In this document: piece after piece, positions 35,828-44,693 of the stretch
Numbering within the stretch: position 1 is the stretch's first letter
Layout of the letters: each line of letters opens with the position of its first letter
Assembly: GCF_904067045.1 (NCBI RefSeq)
Contig: NZ_CAJFDC010000007.1
Location: 248,001-312,000 of the forward strand
DNA length: 64,000 nucleotides
Origin: Pseudomonas sp. FEN
GTDB lineage: Bacteria > Pseudomonadota > Gammaproteobacteria > Pseudomonadales > Pseudomonadaceae
Direction of reading: 5' to 3'
Program-made: the position numbers and the translations under genes
Notes under the pieces: generated by a model
Seen by the model: the letters and a program-made list of their open reading frames with translations, nothing else
What the model was told of the DNA's origin: nothing
Database searches by the model: none

Positions 35828-37528
35828 ATGAACGATATCGCCCTTTCTGGCTTGGCCAAGCAACTGGTTGCAGCCGAGCTGCTCACTGACAAAAACGCTC
35901 AGCAGGCGTATCAGCAAGCCCAACGCAATCGAATTTCCCTGGTCAGCTATGTGGTTCAAAACAAACTGATCAAAAGCCGGCAGGTAGCGGAAATTGCCTC
36001 CGAGCACTTCGGCGTAGCCTTGCTTGACCTGGCCTGCCTGGACAAAGAAAGCCAGCCTAAAGGATTGGTCAGCGAGAAGCTGATCCGCCAACACCATGTA
36101 CTGCCGCTATGGCGTCGCGGCAACAAGCTGTTTGTTGGTATTTCCGACCCAAGCAATCACCAGGCTATTACCGATATCCAGTTCAGTACCGGCCTAACCA
36201 CCGAAGCCATTCTGGTGGAGGACGACAAACTCAGCGACGCTATCGACAAATTTTTCGACAGCAGCTCCAGCGGCTTTGAGGAAATGGGGGATGTCGACCT
36301 CGAAGGGTTGGATATCGAATCGGTTGACGACAAGAAGCAGGAACAGATTGCCGGGCAGGACGCCGACGATGCTCCGGTGGTGCGCTTCGTCAACAAAATG
36401 CTTCTGGACGCCATCAAGGGCGGCTCATCCGATCTGCACTTCGAACCCTATGAAAAAATCTACCGGGTTCGCCTGCGTACCGACGGCATTCTGCGTGAAG
36501 TCGCCAAACCACCGATTCATCTCGCCAGCCGTATCGCCGCCCGCCTGAAGGTCATGGCGAACCTGGACATATCGGAACGTCGCAAGCCCCAGGACGGCCG
36601 GATCAAAATGCGCATTTCGAAGACCAAGGCCATCGACTTCCGGGTCAACACCTTGCCGACGCTGTGGGGCGAAAAGATCGTCATGCGGATTCTCGACCCC
36701 TCCAGCGCACAAATGGGTATCGACGCGCTGGGCTACGAGCCGGATCAGAAAGCACTCTATATGGCGGCGCTGAAGCAGCCCCAGGGAATGATCCTGGTCA
36801 CCGGCCCAACCGGCTCGGGTAAAACCGTCTCGCTCTACACCGGCCTGAATATCCTCAACACTGTGGACATCAACATCTCTACCGCTGAGGACCCGGTGGA
36901 AATCAATATGGAAGGCATCAACCAGGTCAACGTCAACCCCAAACAAGGGCTGGACTTTGCCCAGGCCCTTCGCTCCTTCCTGCGACAAGACCCGGATGTG
37001 ATCATGGTCGGTGAGATCCGCGATCTGGAAACCGCCGAAATCGCCATTAAGGCGGCCCAGACCGGCCACATGGTGCTCTCTACCCTGCACACCAACAGCG
37101 CCGCTGAAACCCTGACCCGACTACAGAATATGGGCATCGCCGGTTTTAACATCGCGACATCGGTAAACCTGATCATCGCCCAGCGCCTGGCCCGCAAACT
37201 GTGCAACCATTGCAAAAGAGAGATTGATATCCCTGAAGAAGCCCTGCTCAAGGAAGGTTTCCCACAAGAGCGCATTGGCACCTTCAAGATTTATGAGCCG
37301 GTCGGCTGCGAGCAATGCAATGGCGGCTATAAAGGTCGCCTTGGGATCTATGAGGTGGTGAAAAACACCCCGGACCTGCAACACTTGATCATGGCCGAGG
37401 GAAACTCCTTGGAAATCGCCGCACAAATGCGTAAAGACGGCTTCAACGACCTGCGCACCTCAGGGCTGATAAAGGCCATGCAAGGTGTAACCAGCCTGGA
37501 AGAAGTCAACCGAGTCACCAAGGACTAA
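35828..37528 (+). CDS. pilB: Type IV pilus assembly ATPase PilB
   Basis: Cytoplasmic hexameric motor that drives pilus extension, 566 aa. The N-terminal T2SSE/MshEN domain covers about residues 1-160. The ATPase core has the Asp box region, Walker A GPTGSGKT, Walker B-type (MVGEIRDLETAE) and His box (LSTLHTNSAAETL). A tetracysteine zinc motif follows (CNHCKREI ... CEQCNGGYKGR). I start at ATG 35828 (MNDIALSGLAKQL), the family start; the longer frame runs into the divergent promoter. It is the first gene of pilB-pilC-pilD-coaE-yacG. Confidence 0.96.
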   Translation: MNDIALSGLAKQLVAAELLTDKNAQQAYQQAQRNRISLVSYVVQNKLIKSRQVAEIASEHFGVALLDLACLDKESQPKGLVSEKLIRQHHVLPLWRRGNKLFVGISDPSNHQAITDIQFSTGLTTEAILVEDDKLSDAIDKFFDSSSSGFEEMGDVDLEGLDIESVDDKKQEQIAGQDADDAPVVRFVNKMLLDAIKGGSSDLHFEPYEKIYRVRLRTDGILREVAKPPIHLASRIAARLKVMANLDISERRKPQDGRIKMRISKTKAIDFRVNTLPTLWGEKIVMRILDPSSAQMGIDALGYEPDQKALYMAALKQPQGMILVTGPTGSGKTVSLYTGLNILNTVDINISTAEDPVEINMEGINQVNVNPKQGLDFAQALRSFLRQDPDVIMVGEIRDLETAEIAIKAAQTGHMVLSTLHTNSAAETLTRLQNMGIAGFNIATSVNLIIAQRLARKLCNHCKREIDIPEEALLKEGFPQERIGTFKIYEPVGCEQCNGGYKGRLGIYEVVKNTPDLQHLIMAEGNSLEIAAQMRKDGFNDLRTSGLIKAMQGVTSLEEVNRVTKD

Positions 37529-37531
37529 ACA

Positions 37532-38752
37532 ATGGCAACCAAAGCAGCAGTCAAGGTCAGCGTTTACGCTTGGGAGGGCACCGACAAAAGAGGTGCCAAG
37601 ATGACCGGTGAACTGAGCGGGCACAACCCCGCACTGATCAAGGCACAGTTACGTAAGCAAGGCATCAATCCCGGTAAAGTGCGTAGAAAGAGCAGCTCGA
37701 TTTTCAGCAAAGGCAAACGCATCAAACCCCTGGATATCGCCCTGTTCACTCGCCAGATGGCAACCATGATGAAGGCCGGTGTACCGCTACTGCAGTCCTT
37801 CGACATCATCGGAGAAGGATTCGATAACCCGAACATGCGCAAGCTGGTGGATGACATCAAGCAGGAGGTCGCCGCCGGTAACAGCTTTGCCACGTCCCTG
37901 CGCAAAAAACCCGAGTACTTCGACGACCTTTATTGCAATTTGGTGGATGCCGGCGAACAGGCGGGCGCCCTGGAAGGTCTACTGGAACGTGTAGCAACTT
38001 ATAAAGAAAAAACCGAAGCGTTGAAGGCCAAAATCAAAAAAGCAATGAACTACCCCATTGCAGTAGTTGTGGTAGCAATCATTGTTTCCTCGATACTGCT
38101 GATCAAGGTTGTTCCGCAATTCCAGAGTATTTTCTCGAGTTTCGGTGCCCAACTGCCAGCCTTCACACTAATGGTTATCGGCATTTCCCAGGTACTGCAA
38201 GACTGGTGGTTGATCTTTGTGGGGGCATTGATTGCCGCCATCTTTGGTTTCAAGTATGCCCGAAAAAACTCCGAACGTTTCCGCAACTGGCTCGACCGCG
38301 TCGCCTTAAAACTCCCCATTATTGGCTCTCTGCTCTACAAATCCGCCGTCGCCCGCTACGCTCGCACTCTCTCCACCACCTTTGCAGCTGGCGTGCCACT
38401 GGTCGAAGCCCTCGACTCCGTCGCCGGCGCCACCGGCAATATCGTCTTCAAAAACGCTGTCAATCGCATTAAGCAGGACGTCTCCACCGGCATGCAGCTC
38501 AACTTCTCGATGCGTGCCACCGGCGTCTTCCCCACCATGGCCATCCAGATGACCGCCATCGGCGAGGAGTCCGGCGCCCTGGACGATATGCTCGACAAGG
38601 TTGCCACCTACTACGAAGGCGAAGTCGATAATATGGTCGACAGCCTCACCAGCCTGATGGAACCCATCATCATGGCCGTGCTCGGTGTAATTGTCGGCGG
38701 CCTGGTGATCGCCATGTACCTGCCCATCTTCAAGCTTGGCCAAGTGGTTTAA
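37532..38752 (+). CDS. pilC: Type IV pilus inner-membrane platform protein PilC
   Basis: Polytopic platform protein of 406 aa that couples the PilB motor to pilin insertion. It has two tandem T2SSF domains, each with the pattern FTRQMATMMKAGVPLLQSFD (about residues 70-90) and YARTLSTTFAAGVPLVEALD (about 275-295), and three membrane helices (AVVVVAIIVSSILLIKVVP; LIFVGALIAAIFG; IIMAVLGVIVGGLVIAMYLP). It starts three bases after pilB. All expected parts are present. Confidence 0.96.
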   Translation: MATKAAVKVSVYAWEGTDKRGAKMTGELSGHNPALIKAQLRKQGINPGKVRRKSSSIFSKGKRIKPLDIALFTRQMATMMKAGVPLLQSFDIIGEGFDNPNMRKLVDDIKQEVAAGNSFATSLRKKPEYFDDLYCNLVDAGEQAGALEGLLERVATYKEKTEALKAKIKKAMNYPIAVVVVAIIVSSILLIKVVPQFQSIFSSFGAQLPAFTLMVIGISQVLQDWWLIFVGALIAAIFGFKYARKNSERFRNWLDRVALKLPIIGSLLYKSAVARYARTLSTTFAAGVPLVEALDSVAGATGNIVFKNAVNRIKQDVSTGMQLNFSMRATGVFPTMAIQMTAIGEESGALDDMLDKVATYYEGEVDNMVDSLTSLMEPIIMAVLGVIVGGLVIAMYLPIFKLGQVV

Positions 38753-38755
38753 CCG

Positions 38756-39628
38756 ATGCCCTTATCCGATTTCCTGGCCAGCAATCCGCTGGCCTTTGTT
38801 TTATTCGCCCTGCTCCTCGGCCTGATCGTCGGCAGCTTCCTCAACGTGGTGGTCTGGCGCCTGCCGAAAATGCTCGAACGCGACTGGCGCACCGAGGCCC
38901 ACGAAGTCCTCGGCCTACCCCAGCCCGCACCCGGCCCGACCTACAATTTGGTGCTGCCCCACTCCCATTGCCCACACTGCAATCACCAAATCCGTGCCTG
39001 GGAAAACCTCCCACTGATCAGCTACCTGCTCCTGCGTGGCAAATGCTCCCAATGCAAGGCCCCCATCAGCAAACGCTACCCGCTCACCGAAATGGCCTGC
39101 GGCCTGCTCTCGGCCTTTGTCGCCTGGCATTTCGGCTTCGGCTGGCCCGCCGGGCTGATGCTGCTGCTGACCTGGGGCCTGTTGGCGATGAGCCTGATCG
39201 ACACCGATCACCAGCTCCTGCCTGACGCCCTGGTCCTGCCACTGCTCTGGCTCGGCCTGATCGCCAACCACTTCACCCTCTTCACCAGCCTTGACGATGC
39301 CCTGTGGGGCGCCGTGGCCGGTTACCTGAGCCTCTGGTCGGTCTACTGGCTATTCAAGCTGCTCACCGGCAAGGAAGGCATGGGCCACGGCGACTTCAAG
39401 CTGCTGGCGATGCTCGGCGCCTGGGGCGGCTGGCAGATCCTGCCGTTGACCATCCTGCTGTCCTCCCTGGTAGGCGCCGTGCTCGGCCTGATTCTGTTGC
39501 GCCTGCGCAACGCCCAGACCTCGACACCGATCCCCTTCGGCCCCTATCTGGCGATTGCCGGCTGGATTGCCTTGCTCTGGGGTGGTCAAATAACCGCTTC
39601 CTATCTGCAGTTTGCCGGTTTCAAATGA
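38756..39628 (+). CDS. pilD: Prepilin peptidase / N-methyltransferase PilD
   Basis: Inner-membrane aspartyl protease, 290 aa, that cleaves the leader of PilA and the minor pilins in this window, and methylates the new N-terminal Phe. The N-terminal zinc tetracysteine motif is present (CPHCNHQI ... CSQCKAPI). Catalytic aspartates are in [12 protein letters not shown] and the GxGD-type motif [10 protein letters not shown]. About seven to eight membrane helices. It follows pilC by three bases and its TGA overlaps the coaE ATG. It also serves type II secretion prepilins where present. Confidence 0.96.
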   Translation: MPLSDFLASNPLAFVLFALLLGLIVGSFLNVVVWRLPKMLERDWRTEAHEVLGLPQPAPGPTYNLVLPHSHCPHCNHQIRAWENLPLISYLLLRGKCSQCKAPISKRYPLTEMACGLLSAFVAWHFGFGWPAGLMLLLTWGLLAMSLIDTDHQLLPDALVLPLLWLGLIANHFTLFTSLDDALWGAVAGYLSLWSVYWLFKLLTGKEGMGHGDFKLLAMLGAWGGWQILPLTILLSSLVGAVLGLILLRLRNAQTSTPIPFGPYLAIAGWIALLWGGQITASYLQFAGFK

Positions 39629-40245
39629 GCACACCTGTTTCGACACCCTGGATTCTCGGCCTCACCGGCGGCATCGGTAGCGGCAAGAGCGCGGCGGCCC
39701 AGCACTTCAGCGACCTCGGCATCCACACGGTGGACGCCGATCACGCCGCCCGCTGGGTGGTCGAACCCGGGCGTCCGGCGCTGGCAAAGATCGTCGAACA
39801 CTTCGGCCCCGGCGTGCTGCAAGCCGACGGCCAACTCGACCGCGCCGCCCTGCGCACGCTGATTTTCGAAGCCCCTGAGCAACGGCGCTGGCTCGAAGCG
39901 CTGCTACACCCGTTGATCGGCGCGGAAATCGCCAGCCACCTGGCCCGGGCACAATCGCCCTATGCGATCCTGGTGTCGCCGCTGCTGATCGAATCGGGGC
40001 AATACAAGAACACCCAGCGCGTGCTGGTGATCGATGTGCCGCAGGCGCTGCAGATCCAGCGCACCCGGCAACGCGACCAGACCAGCGAACAACAGGTGCA
40101 GGCGATCCTCAAGGCCCAGGCCAGTCGCGAAGAGCGCCTGCGCCATGCCGACGATGTGCTGGTCAACGACCGCGACCTGGCCTGGCTGCACAGCGAGGTC
40201 GAGCGCCTGCATCACTTTTATCTGACTTTGCGTGGAGGCCACTGA
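39625..40245 (+). CDS. coaE: Dephospho-CoA kinase
   Basis: Catalyses the last step of coenzyme A synthesis, phosphorylating dephospho-CoA at the ribose 3'-OH; cytoplasmic, 206 aa. P-loop [11 protein letters not shown] is at residues about 11-21, then [10 protein letters not shown] with the substrate Asp, the LID region ([12 protein letters not shown]), and [16 protein letters not shown] at 39625 overlaps the pilD stop; the longer upstream frame lies inside pilD. The pilD-coaE-yacG linkage is common in gamma-proteobacteria. Confidence 0.96.
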   Translation: MSTPVSTPWILGLTGGIGSGKSAAAQHFSDLGIHTVDADHAARWVVEPGRPALAKIVEHFGPGVLQADGQLDRAALRTLIFEAPEQRRWLEALLHPLIGAEIASHLARAQSPYAILVSPLLIESGQYKNTQRVLVIDVPQALQIQRTRQRDQTSEQQVQAILKAQASREERLRHADDVLVNDRDLAWLHSEVERLHHFYLTLRGGH

Positions 40246-40448
40246 TGAGCCAACCCTTGACCGTTGAATGCCCGACCTGCGGCGCCCCCGTGGAATGGAC
40301 CGCCGCCAACACCTATCGGCCGTTCTGCTCCGACCGTTGCAAACTGATCGACCTCGGCGCCTGGGCCGCGGAGGAACACAAGATTCCCGTCAGCCCCGAC
40401 GCCGAGGACGATCTGTTCTCCGACGATCTGCCGCCCCGCGCCCATTGA
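40245..40448 (+). CDS. yacG: DNA gyrase inhibitor YacG (zinc protein)
   Basis: Small zinc-finger protein, 67 aa, shown in E. coli to bind GyrB and inhibit gyrase. The four zinc cysteines are CPTCG (residues 9-12) and CSDRC (28-32), followed by the conserved [15 protein letters not shown] and an acidic tail. Start ATG overlaps the coaE stop (TGATG). It ends the pilB operon; a convergent gene ends 11 bases away. Confidence 0.94.
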   Translation: MSQPLTVECPTCGAPVEWTAANTYRPFCSDRCKLIDLGAWAAEEHKIPVSPDAEDDLFSDDLPPRAH

Positions 40449-40459
40449 TCGCCAGGCGA

Positions 40460-40675
40460 TCAGGGCCGCATAAAGGCGTAGTCCTGGTCGTCATCGAGGT
40501 TCTCGGCGAGAAATTGCAGCTCGTCAGCCAGATCCTCGGCACTGCGCACTGCCTTGCTCTGCTGCACCACCGCGCTGAGCAAGGCGCGCAAGCCCAGCCC
40601 CGGCTCGAACCCCTCCACTTGCGCATCTTCCAGACTGGCCTGTACCTGCTGACGCGCCCACTCGTACACACTCAT
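40460..40675 (-). CDS. Small conserved hypothetical protein (71 aa)
   Basis: A 71-aa acidic, helical, soluble protein (starts MSVYEWARQQVQASLEDAQV, ends with DDDQDYAFMRP) with no cysteine and no membrane segment. A gene of this size occupies the same place downstream of yacG in PAO1 (recalled), which supports it being real. I cut the longer open frame back to ATG 40675, where protein-like sequence begins. It lies 62 bp downstream of the permease-like gene in the same direction, so the two may be one transcript. Function unknown. Confidence 0.7.
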   Translation of the reverse strand: MSVYEWARQQVQASLEDAQVEGFEPGLGLRALLSAVVQQSKAVRSAEDLADELQFLAENLDDDQDYAFMRP

Positions 40676-40737
40676 GACCTTGCTCCCGGTTTTTTCCGCA
40701 GCATGGTCGCCGGGCCGGTCGCTGTAATTGATGCAGA

Positions 40738-41424
40738 TCAACGCGGCCCATCGTCCTTCCATGGCGCCGACAGGTAACGGGTGCGGTTGAAGGTCTCCAA
40801 CCATTCGGGGCAGAACACCACCAGCGCGCTGACCAACATACCGTTGATAAAAGCCTCGGGAAAAATGATCAGCCACAGGTAACCGACAAAATCCTCCAGC
40901 CACTCCGGCAGGGCAAACCGCCCGTCGAACCACAGCAGGCCCAGGCTTGCCAGCAGGCAGAGCAAGGCCGCCAGGGCGGCGGCGAAAAATCCCGAGCAGA
41001 AGATATACACAAAGGGATTACGCGGCTGCGCCCGCTCCACCAGCACCGCACAGGTCTCCGTCACCAGCACCGGCAACAGGATCAGCAAGCTGCCGTTGAC
41101 GCCGAGCGCAGCCAGGTCCTGGCGTCCCAGCAGCACCAGGCCGAGCTGCGCCACCAGCGCGCCGACAATCGCCAGCGGCCAGTCCAGTAGCAGGGTTACC
41201 GCCGTCAGGCCGATAAAGTGATAGGACACTCCGGTATCGAAGTCGCGCCGCACCAGCCAGAGCAGGAACAGGGCGAAGACCGTGCCGAACAGCAGGTGCT
41301 GGCGGCGACTGTCGGTGAACAGCTCGACCCAGGGCGAACGCCGGATCGCCCAGACCAGCACCGGCAGATAGATCAGCCAACCGATGACCAGGCTGGCGGG
41401 CGACAACAGTTGCGCGCCGATCAT
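40738..41424 (-). CDS. CbiM/energy-coupling-factor-type membrane protein
   Basis: Polytopic inner-membrane protein, 228 aa, about six helices, resembling the CbiM-type S-component/permease family of ECF transporters. Hallmarks are the N-terminal IGAQLLSPASLVIGWLIYLP, SYHFIGLTAVTLLLDWPLAI (with a conserved His) and the C-terminal FPEAFINGMLVSALVVFCPEW. No ATPase, CbiN or CbiQ partner gene is nearby, so its transport partners and metal are unknown. ATG 41424 is used; a GTG seven codons earlier is an alternative. Orphan CbiM-like proteins are conserved here in pseudomonads. Confidence 0.75.
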   Translation of the reverse strand: MIGAQLLSPASLVIGWLIYLPVLVWAIRRSPWVELFTDSRRQHLLFGTVFALFLLWLVRRDFDTGVSYHFIGLTAVTLLLDWPLAIVGALVAQLGLVLLGRQDLAALGVNGSLLILLPVLVTETCAVLVERAQPRNPFVYIFCSGFFAAALAALLCLLASLGLLWFDGRFALPEWLEDFVGYLWLIIFPEAFINGMLVSALVVFCPEWLETFNRTRYLSAPWKDDGPR

Positions 41425-41568
41425 AAAGACATCCCCACCCTCCACGAACCCGATGACAGTGCCTGCCGGCTTGAGGACTACAGTCTACACCGCCGCTTAC
41501 GGCGCACCGTGCCGAGAAAATTTTCCCCGGACTTCCAGAGGTTACGGTTTCAACGCTAAGCTTGGGCC

Positions 41569-42198
41569 ATGGACGACTCGGATTTTTTACGCTTGCTGAC
41601 CATCCAGGCCGAGCAAGCCAACACGTTTCTTTCCAATGCCCGCAAATGGGAGCGTGAGCGTTGGGTCTGCCAGCGCCTGCTGCAAGGGCTGAACATTCCC
41701 TATCGCGCGGAAGACTTCCACCCCGCCGGGCAGGAGCCGCCGGACGTGCTGTTTCGCGATGCCTGCTTCGAGGTGTTCTTCGTTCTCGATGAAGGCCGAC
41801 GCCTCAACGATGAGTGGCGCGAAGAGCTGCAACGCCGACGCAGCGCCTTTTCCCTGAGCCAACTGGTACGCCGCGAAGCCAAGCCCAGGCGTATTCCCGC
41901 CTCCGAGCTGTTGCAGCGGCTGGCCCCGACCCTGCGCAAGAAAGCCCACAACTACAAGGAGCGCGGACTGGACCTGAGCGAGTTGGACCTGATCGCCTTC
42001 GCCAGCCTCAAGCGCGAAGTGCTGGACCTCAACAGCCACTTCCCGCCGCCGACCGAATACCTGCGCCAGGGCTGGCGCTCGCTGTCGCTGGTGGGGCCGA
42101 CGTTCGCCCGGGTACTGTTCGCCCACCTCGACGCACCGGACTTCCTGCGCGGCAATCTGGGGCGCAGCATTGTTTTCGACGTCGGCATCAGCTTGTAA
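41569..42198 (+). CDS. DUF1780 family protein
   Basis: Soluble 209-aa protein of a Pseudomonas-enriched family (DUF1780) described as having a restriction-endonuclease-like fold. Visible conserved parts: KWERERWVCQRLLQGLNIPY near residue 26, FHPAGQEPPDVLFRDACFEV with an acidic D...E pair as in PD-(D/E)XK enzymes, and HNYKERGLDLSELDLIAFAS. Catalysis is not established. It is followed by two other short-spaced genes, the DUF3094 gene and ndh, in the same direction. Confidence 0.78.
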   Translation: MDDSDFLRLLTIQAEQANTFLSNARKWERERWVCQRLLQGLNIPYRAEDFHPAGQEPPDVLFRDACFEVFFVLDEGRRLNDEWREELQRRRSAFSLSQLVRREAKPRRIPASELLQRLAPTLRKKAHNYKERGLDLSELDLIAFASLKREVLDLNSHFPPPTEYLRQGWRSLSLVGPTFARVLFAHLDAPDFLRGNLGRSIVFDVGISL

Positions 42199-42265
42199 GC
42201 CCATGGCGCAATCGCCGCGCCAGTGATACAAAGCAGGCTAATGACGTCTACCTGACGAGGCTCTT

Positions 42266-42439
42266 ATGACCAGCCGCCTGAACCCCGACGACCAGCAGCA
42301 TGTCGATCAGTACCTGCAGCTCCCCCAACACCAGGTCGAGCGCCGGCCTTTCCGGCCGTGGATGCTCCTGACCGTGGTGCTGGCCGTGGTCATCGGCCTG
42401 GGCCTGTTGAGCCGCCTCCTGAGTTACCTGGTGCTATGA
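42266..42439 (+). CDS. DUF3094 small membrane protein (57 aa)
   Basis: Translates to 57 aa starting MTSRLNPDDQQHVDQYLQLP, with a basic middle (QVERRPFRPW) and one C-terminal membrane helix (MLLTVVLAVVIGLGLLSRLL). This is the pattern of the DUF3094 family, found in pseudomonads between the DUF1780 gene and ndh. ATG at 42266 has GACGAGG upstream. It is short enough to be missed by ORF callers. A single-pass protein beside a membrane NADH dehydrogenase could be an accessory, but there is no evidence. Confidence 0.75.
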   Translation: MTSRLNPDDQQHVDQYLQLPQHQVERRPFRPWMLLTVVLAVVIGLGLLSRLLSYLVL

Positions 42440-42502
42440 GCCGCCTCGCGCTCGCCCGGATAACGCAGGCACAGATTTCCTTTAGCCTTGCGAGATATCC
42501 CC

Positions 42503-43801
42503 ATGAACCATCGTATCGTGATCGTCGGCGGCGGCGCCGGCGGCCTGGAGTTGGCGACCCGCCTGGGTAAGACCCTGGGTAAGCGTGGCACGGCCAGCAT
42601 CATGCTGGTCGACACGAACCTGACCCATATCTGGAAACCCCTGTTGCATGAAGTGGCGGCCGGCTCCCTCAACTCTTCGGCCGACGAGCTCAACTATGTC
42701 GCCCAGGCGAAATGGAACCACTTCGAGTTCCAGCTGGGGCGCATGAGTGGGCTCGATCGCGAACAGAAAAAGATCCAGTTGGCCGCCACCTACGACGAAC
42801 ATGGCGTCGAGTTGCTGCCGGCCCGCGAATTGGGCTACGACTCGCTGGTAATCGCGGTGGGCAGTACCACCAATGATTTCGGCACCGAGGGCGCGGCGCA
42901 ACACTGCCTGTTCCTCGATACCCGCAAACAGGCCGAGCGCTTCCACCAGCAGTTGCTCAACCACTACCTGCGCGCCCATGCCGGGCAAACCGATGCGCTC
43001 GAGCAGATCAGCGTGGCAATCGTCGGCGCCGGTGCCACCGGCGTGGAGCTGGCGGCCGAGCTGCATAACGCCGCCCATGAGCTGGCGGCCTACGGCCTGG
43101 ACCGAATCAAGCCGGAGAACATGCACATCACCCTGATCGAGGCCGGCCCACGGGTATTGCCGGCATTGCCGGAGCGCATCGGCGGACCGGTGCACAAGAC
43201 CCTGGAAAAACTCGGGGTCCGGGTCATGACCAATGCGGCGGTGAGCGAAGTGACCGCGGAAAACCTGGTGACCGCCGATGGCCAGGTGATTGCGGCGAGT
43301 CTCAAGGTCTGGGCGGCGGGGATTCGCGCACCGGGCTTTCTCAAGAACATCGACGGCCTGGAAACCAACCGGATCAATCAGCTCCAGGTGTTGCCGACGC
43401 TGCAGACCACCCGCGACGAGAATATTTTTGCCTTCGGCGATTGCGCGGCCTGCCCGCAGCCGGGTAGCGAGCGCAATGTACCGCCACGGGCACAAGCCGC
43501 GCATCAACAGGCGTCATTGTTGGCCAAGTCGCTGAAACTGCGCCTGGAAGGCAAGACCTTGCCGGAGTATCGCTATACCGATTACGGTTCGCTGATTTCT
43601 CTGTCGCGGTTCTCCGCCATCGGCAACCTGATGGGCAACCTCACCGGCAGCGTGATGCTGGAAGGCTGGCTGGCGCGGATGTTTTATATCTCGCTGTACC
43701 GGATGCACCAGATGGCGCTGTATGGCACCTTCCGCACCTTGATGCTGATGCTCGGTAGCCGGATCGGACGCGGGACCGATCCACGCTTGAAGCTGCACTG
43801 A
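42503..43801 (+). CDS. ndh: Type II NADH dehydrogenase
   Basis: Peripheral inner-membrane flavoenzyme, 432 aa, that passes electrons from NADH to quinone without pumping protons. Two Rossmann motifs are seen: FAD site IVIVGGGAGGLELATRLG at the N-terminus and NADH site SVAIVGAGATGVELAAEL near residue 170. The FAD-binding FAFGDCAACPQP and quinone-site helix ARAQAAHQQA-like segment (RAQAAHQQASLLAKSL) are present, and the C-terminal part (GWLARMFYISLYRMHQMALY) is the membrane anchor. ATG 42503 is chosen; five more codons are open upstream. Confidence 0.95.
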   Translation: MNHRIVIVGGGAGGLELATRLGKTLGKRGTASIMLVDTNLTHIWKPLLHEVAAGSLNSSADELNYVAQAKWNHFEFQLGRMSGLDREQKKIQLAATYDEHGVELLPARELGYDSLVIAVGSTTNDFGTEGAAQHCLFLDTRKQAERFHQQLLNHYLRAHAGQTDALEQISVAIVGAGATGVELAAELHNAAHELAAYGLDRIKPENMHITLIEAGPRVLPALPERIGGPVHKTLEKLGVRVMTNAAVSEVTAENLVTADGQVIAASLKVWAAGIRAPGFLKNIDGLETNRINQLQVLPTLQTTRDENIFAFGDCAACPQPGSERNVPPRAQAAHQQASLLAKSLKLRLEGKTLPEYRYTDYGSLISLSRFSAIGNLMGNLTGSVMLEGWLARMFYISLYRMHQMALYGTFRTLMLMLGSRIGRGTDPRLKLH

Positions 43802-43816
43802 TAGCGGGCCTGCCAT

Positions 43817-43917
43817 AGTAGGAGCGAGCTTGCTCGCGATGGTCGTTAACGATAACGCGTGTTCAGCAAGCAAACGCGGCGCTCTTGAGTCCATTGCGAG
43901 CAAGCTCGCTCCTACAG
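43817..43917. repeat. Facing REP pair (REPIN-like) downstream of ndh
   Basis: GTAGGAGCGAGCTTGCTCGC (from 43818) and GCGAGCAAGCTCGCTCCTAC (43897-43916) are exact reverse complements over 20 bases, about 60 bp apart. This GAGCaagctTGCTC type is shared with 32045 and 62309. Confidence 0.9.
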
Positions 43918-43953
43918 TCCAGGGCGCTCAAAAGCCTTGAGTAAAATACGGGC

Positions 43954-43984
43954 AAAAAAAAGCACCCTGACGGGTGCTTTTTTT
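43954..43984 (-). terminator. Terminator at the end of the tRNA array
   Basis: AAAAAAA-GCACCC-TGAC-GGGTGC-TTTTTTT, perfect six-base stem with A/T extensions on both sides; works on both strands and also shields ndh. Confidence 0.9.
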
Positions 43985-43991
43985 CTGAAGA

Positions 43992-44068
43992 TGGTCGGGG
44001 TAAGGGGATTCGAACTCCTGACATCCTGCTCCCAAAGCAGGCGCGCTACCGGACTGCGCTATACCCCG
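43992..44068 (-). tRNA. tRNA-Pro (anticodon TGG), copy 2, CCA encoded
   Basis: Minus-strand cloverleaf starting CGGGGTATAGCGCAG and ending TACCCCGACCA; anticodon loop CTTTGGGAG centred on TGG. All 77 bases are identical to the copy at 44243-44319. Its 5' end is only two bases after the U-tract of the terminator at 44071-44099. Confidence 0.96.
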
Positions 44069-44070
44069 GT

Positions 44071-44099
44071 AAAAAAAAGGCACCCGTTACAGGCGCCTT
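44071..44099 (-). terminator. Terminator between tRNA-Lys and the distal tRNA-Pro
   Basis: Minus strand AAGGCGCC-TGTAAC-GGGTGCCTT followed by eight T. The eight-base stem has one G-U pair. It stands directly before the second tRNA-Pro, so that gene is either reached by read-through or has a promoter I do not see. Confidence 0.75.
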
Positions 44100-44161
44100 C
44101 TGCGAACAGGGCTTTTGGCCTCTGTTCTTAAGATTCGATTCCAGCAAGCTGGTCTCAAAAA

Positions 44162-44237
44162 TGGTGGGTCGTGTGGGATTCGAACCTACGACCAATTGGT
44201 TAAAAGCCAACTGCTCTACCAACTGAGCTAACGACCC
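44162..44237 (-). tRNA. tRNA-Lys (anticodon TTT), CCA encoded
   Basis: Minus strand GGGTCGTTAGCTCAG ... ACGACCCACCA; anticodon loop CTTTTAA with TTT; acceptor GGGTCGT/ACGACCC fully paired. Confidence 0.97.
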
Positions 44238-44242
44238 AAAAA

Positions 44243-44319
44243 TGGTCGGGGTAAGGGGATTCGAACTCCTGACATCCTGCTCCCAAAGCAGGCGCGCTAC
44301 CGGACTGCGCTATACCCCG
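44243..44319 (-). tRNA. tRNA-Pro (anticodon TGG), copy 1, CCA encoded
   Basis: Identical to the copy at 43992-44068. Separated from tRNA-Lys by five bases, so it is processed from the same precursor. Confidence 0.97.
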
Positions 44320-44328
44320 ATTTGAAAT

Positions 44329-44404
44329 TGGCTCCGTGACCAGGACTCGAACCTGGGACCCAATGATTAACAGTCATTTGCTCTACCGACTGAGCTATCA
44401 CGGA
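44329..44404 (-). tRNA. tRNA-Asn (anticodon GTT), CCA encoded
   Basis: Minus strand TCCGTGATAGCTCAG ... TCACGGAGCCA; anticodon loop CTGTTAA with GTT; acceptor TCCGTGA/TCACGGA fully paired. First gene of the array, 95 nt downstream of a near-consensus promoter. Confidence 0.97.
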
Positions 44405-44505
44405 ACTACATATTTCAAGTTACAACCTTTACCGCAGACTTCCATCGCTGAAAGCTTCCTCAACCAGGCTTTTGCATCGCTGCGTTCGCTTGTCTGAGGC
44501 GCGCC

Positions 44506-44533
44506 ATTCTACAACTTTGGAAACCCCTGTCAA
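44506..44533 (-). promoter_or_regulatory. Strong stable-RNA promoter of the tRNA-Asn-Pro-Lys-(Pro) array
   Basis: Minus strand TTGACA (44533-44528), 16-nt spacer, TAGAAT (44511-44506), followed by a GC-rich discriminator GGCGCGCC. That discriminator is the usual mark of growth-rate and ppGpp control of stable RNA genes. Confidence 0.88.
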
Positions 44534-44693
44534 CCCCTTAAATTGCTTTCAAGACAATGATTTGCAATCTTTTTTCTGGAATTCCCTTGTGGGAGAAATC
44601 CGAGGGGTGACGTACTGCGGGGCGCACTTTACAAGCCTTTGTCCTTGAGTTCAACGCCCCGGTGAAAAAAAGCCCTCGAAAATGCCATGCCCT

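Noticed and set aside
43937..44131. Open frame across the distal tRNA-Pro
   Set aside because: Covers a tRNA and two terminators; not coding.
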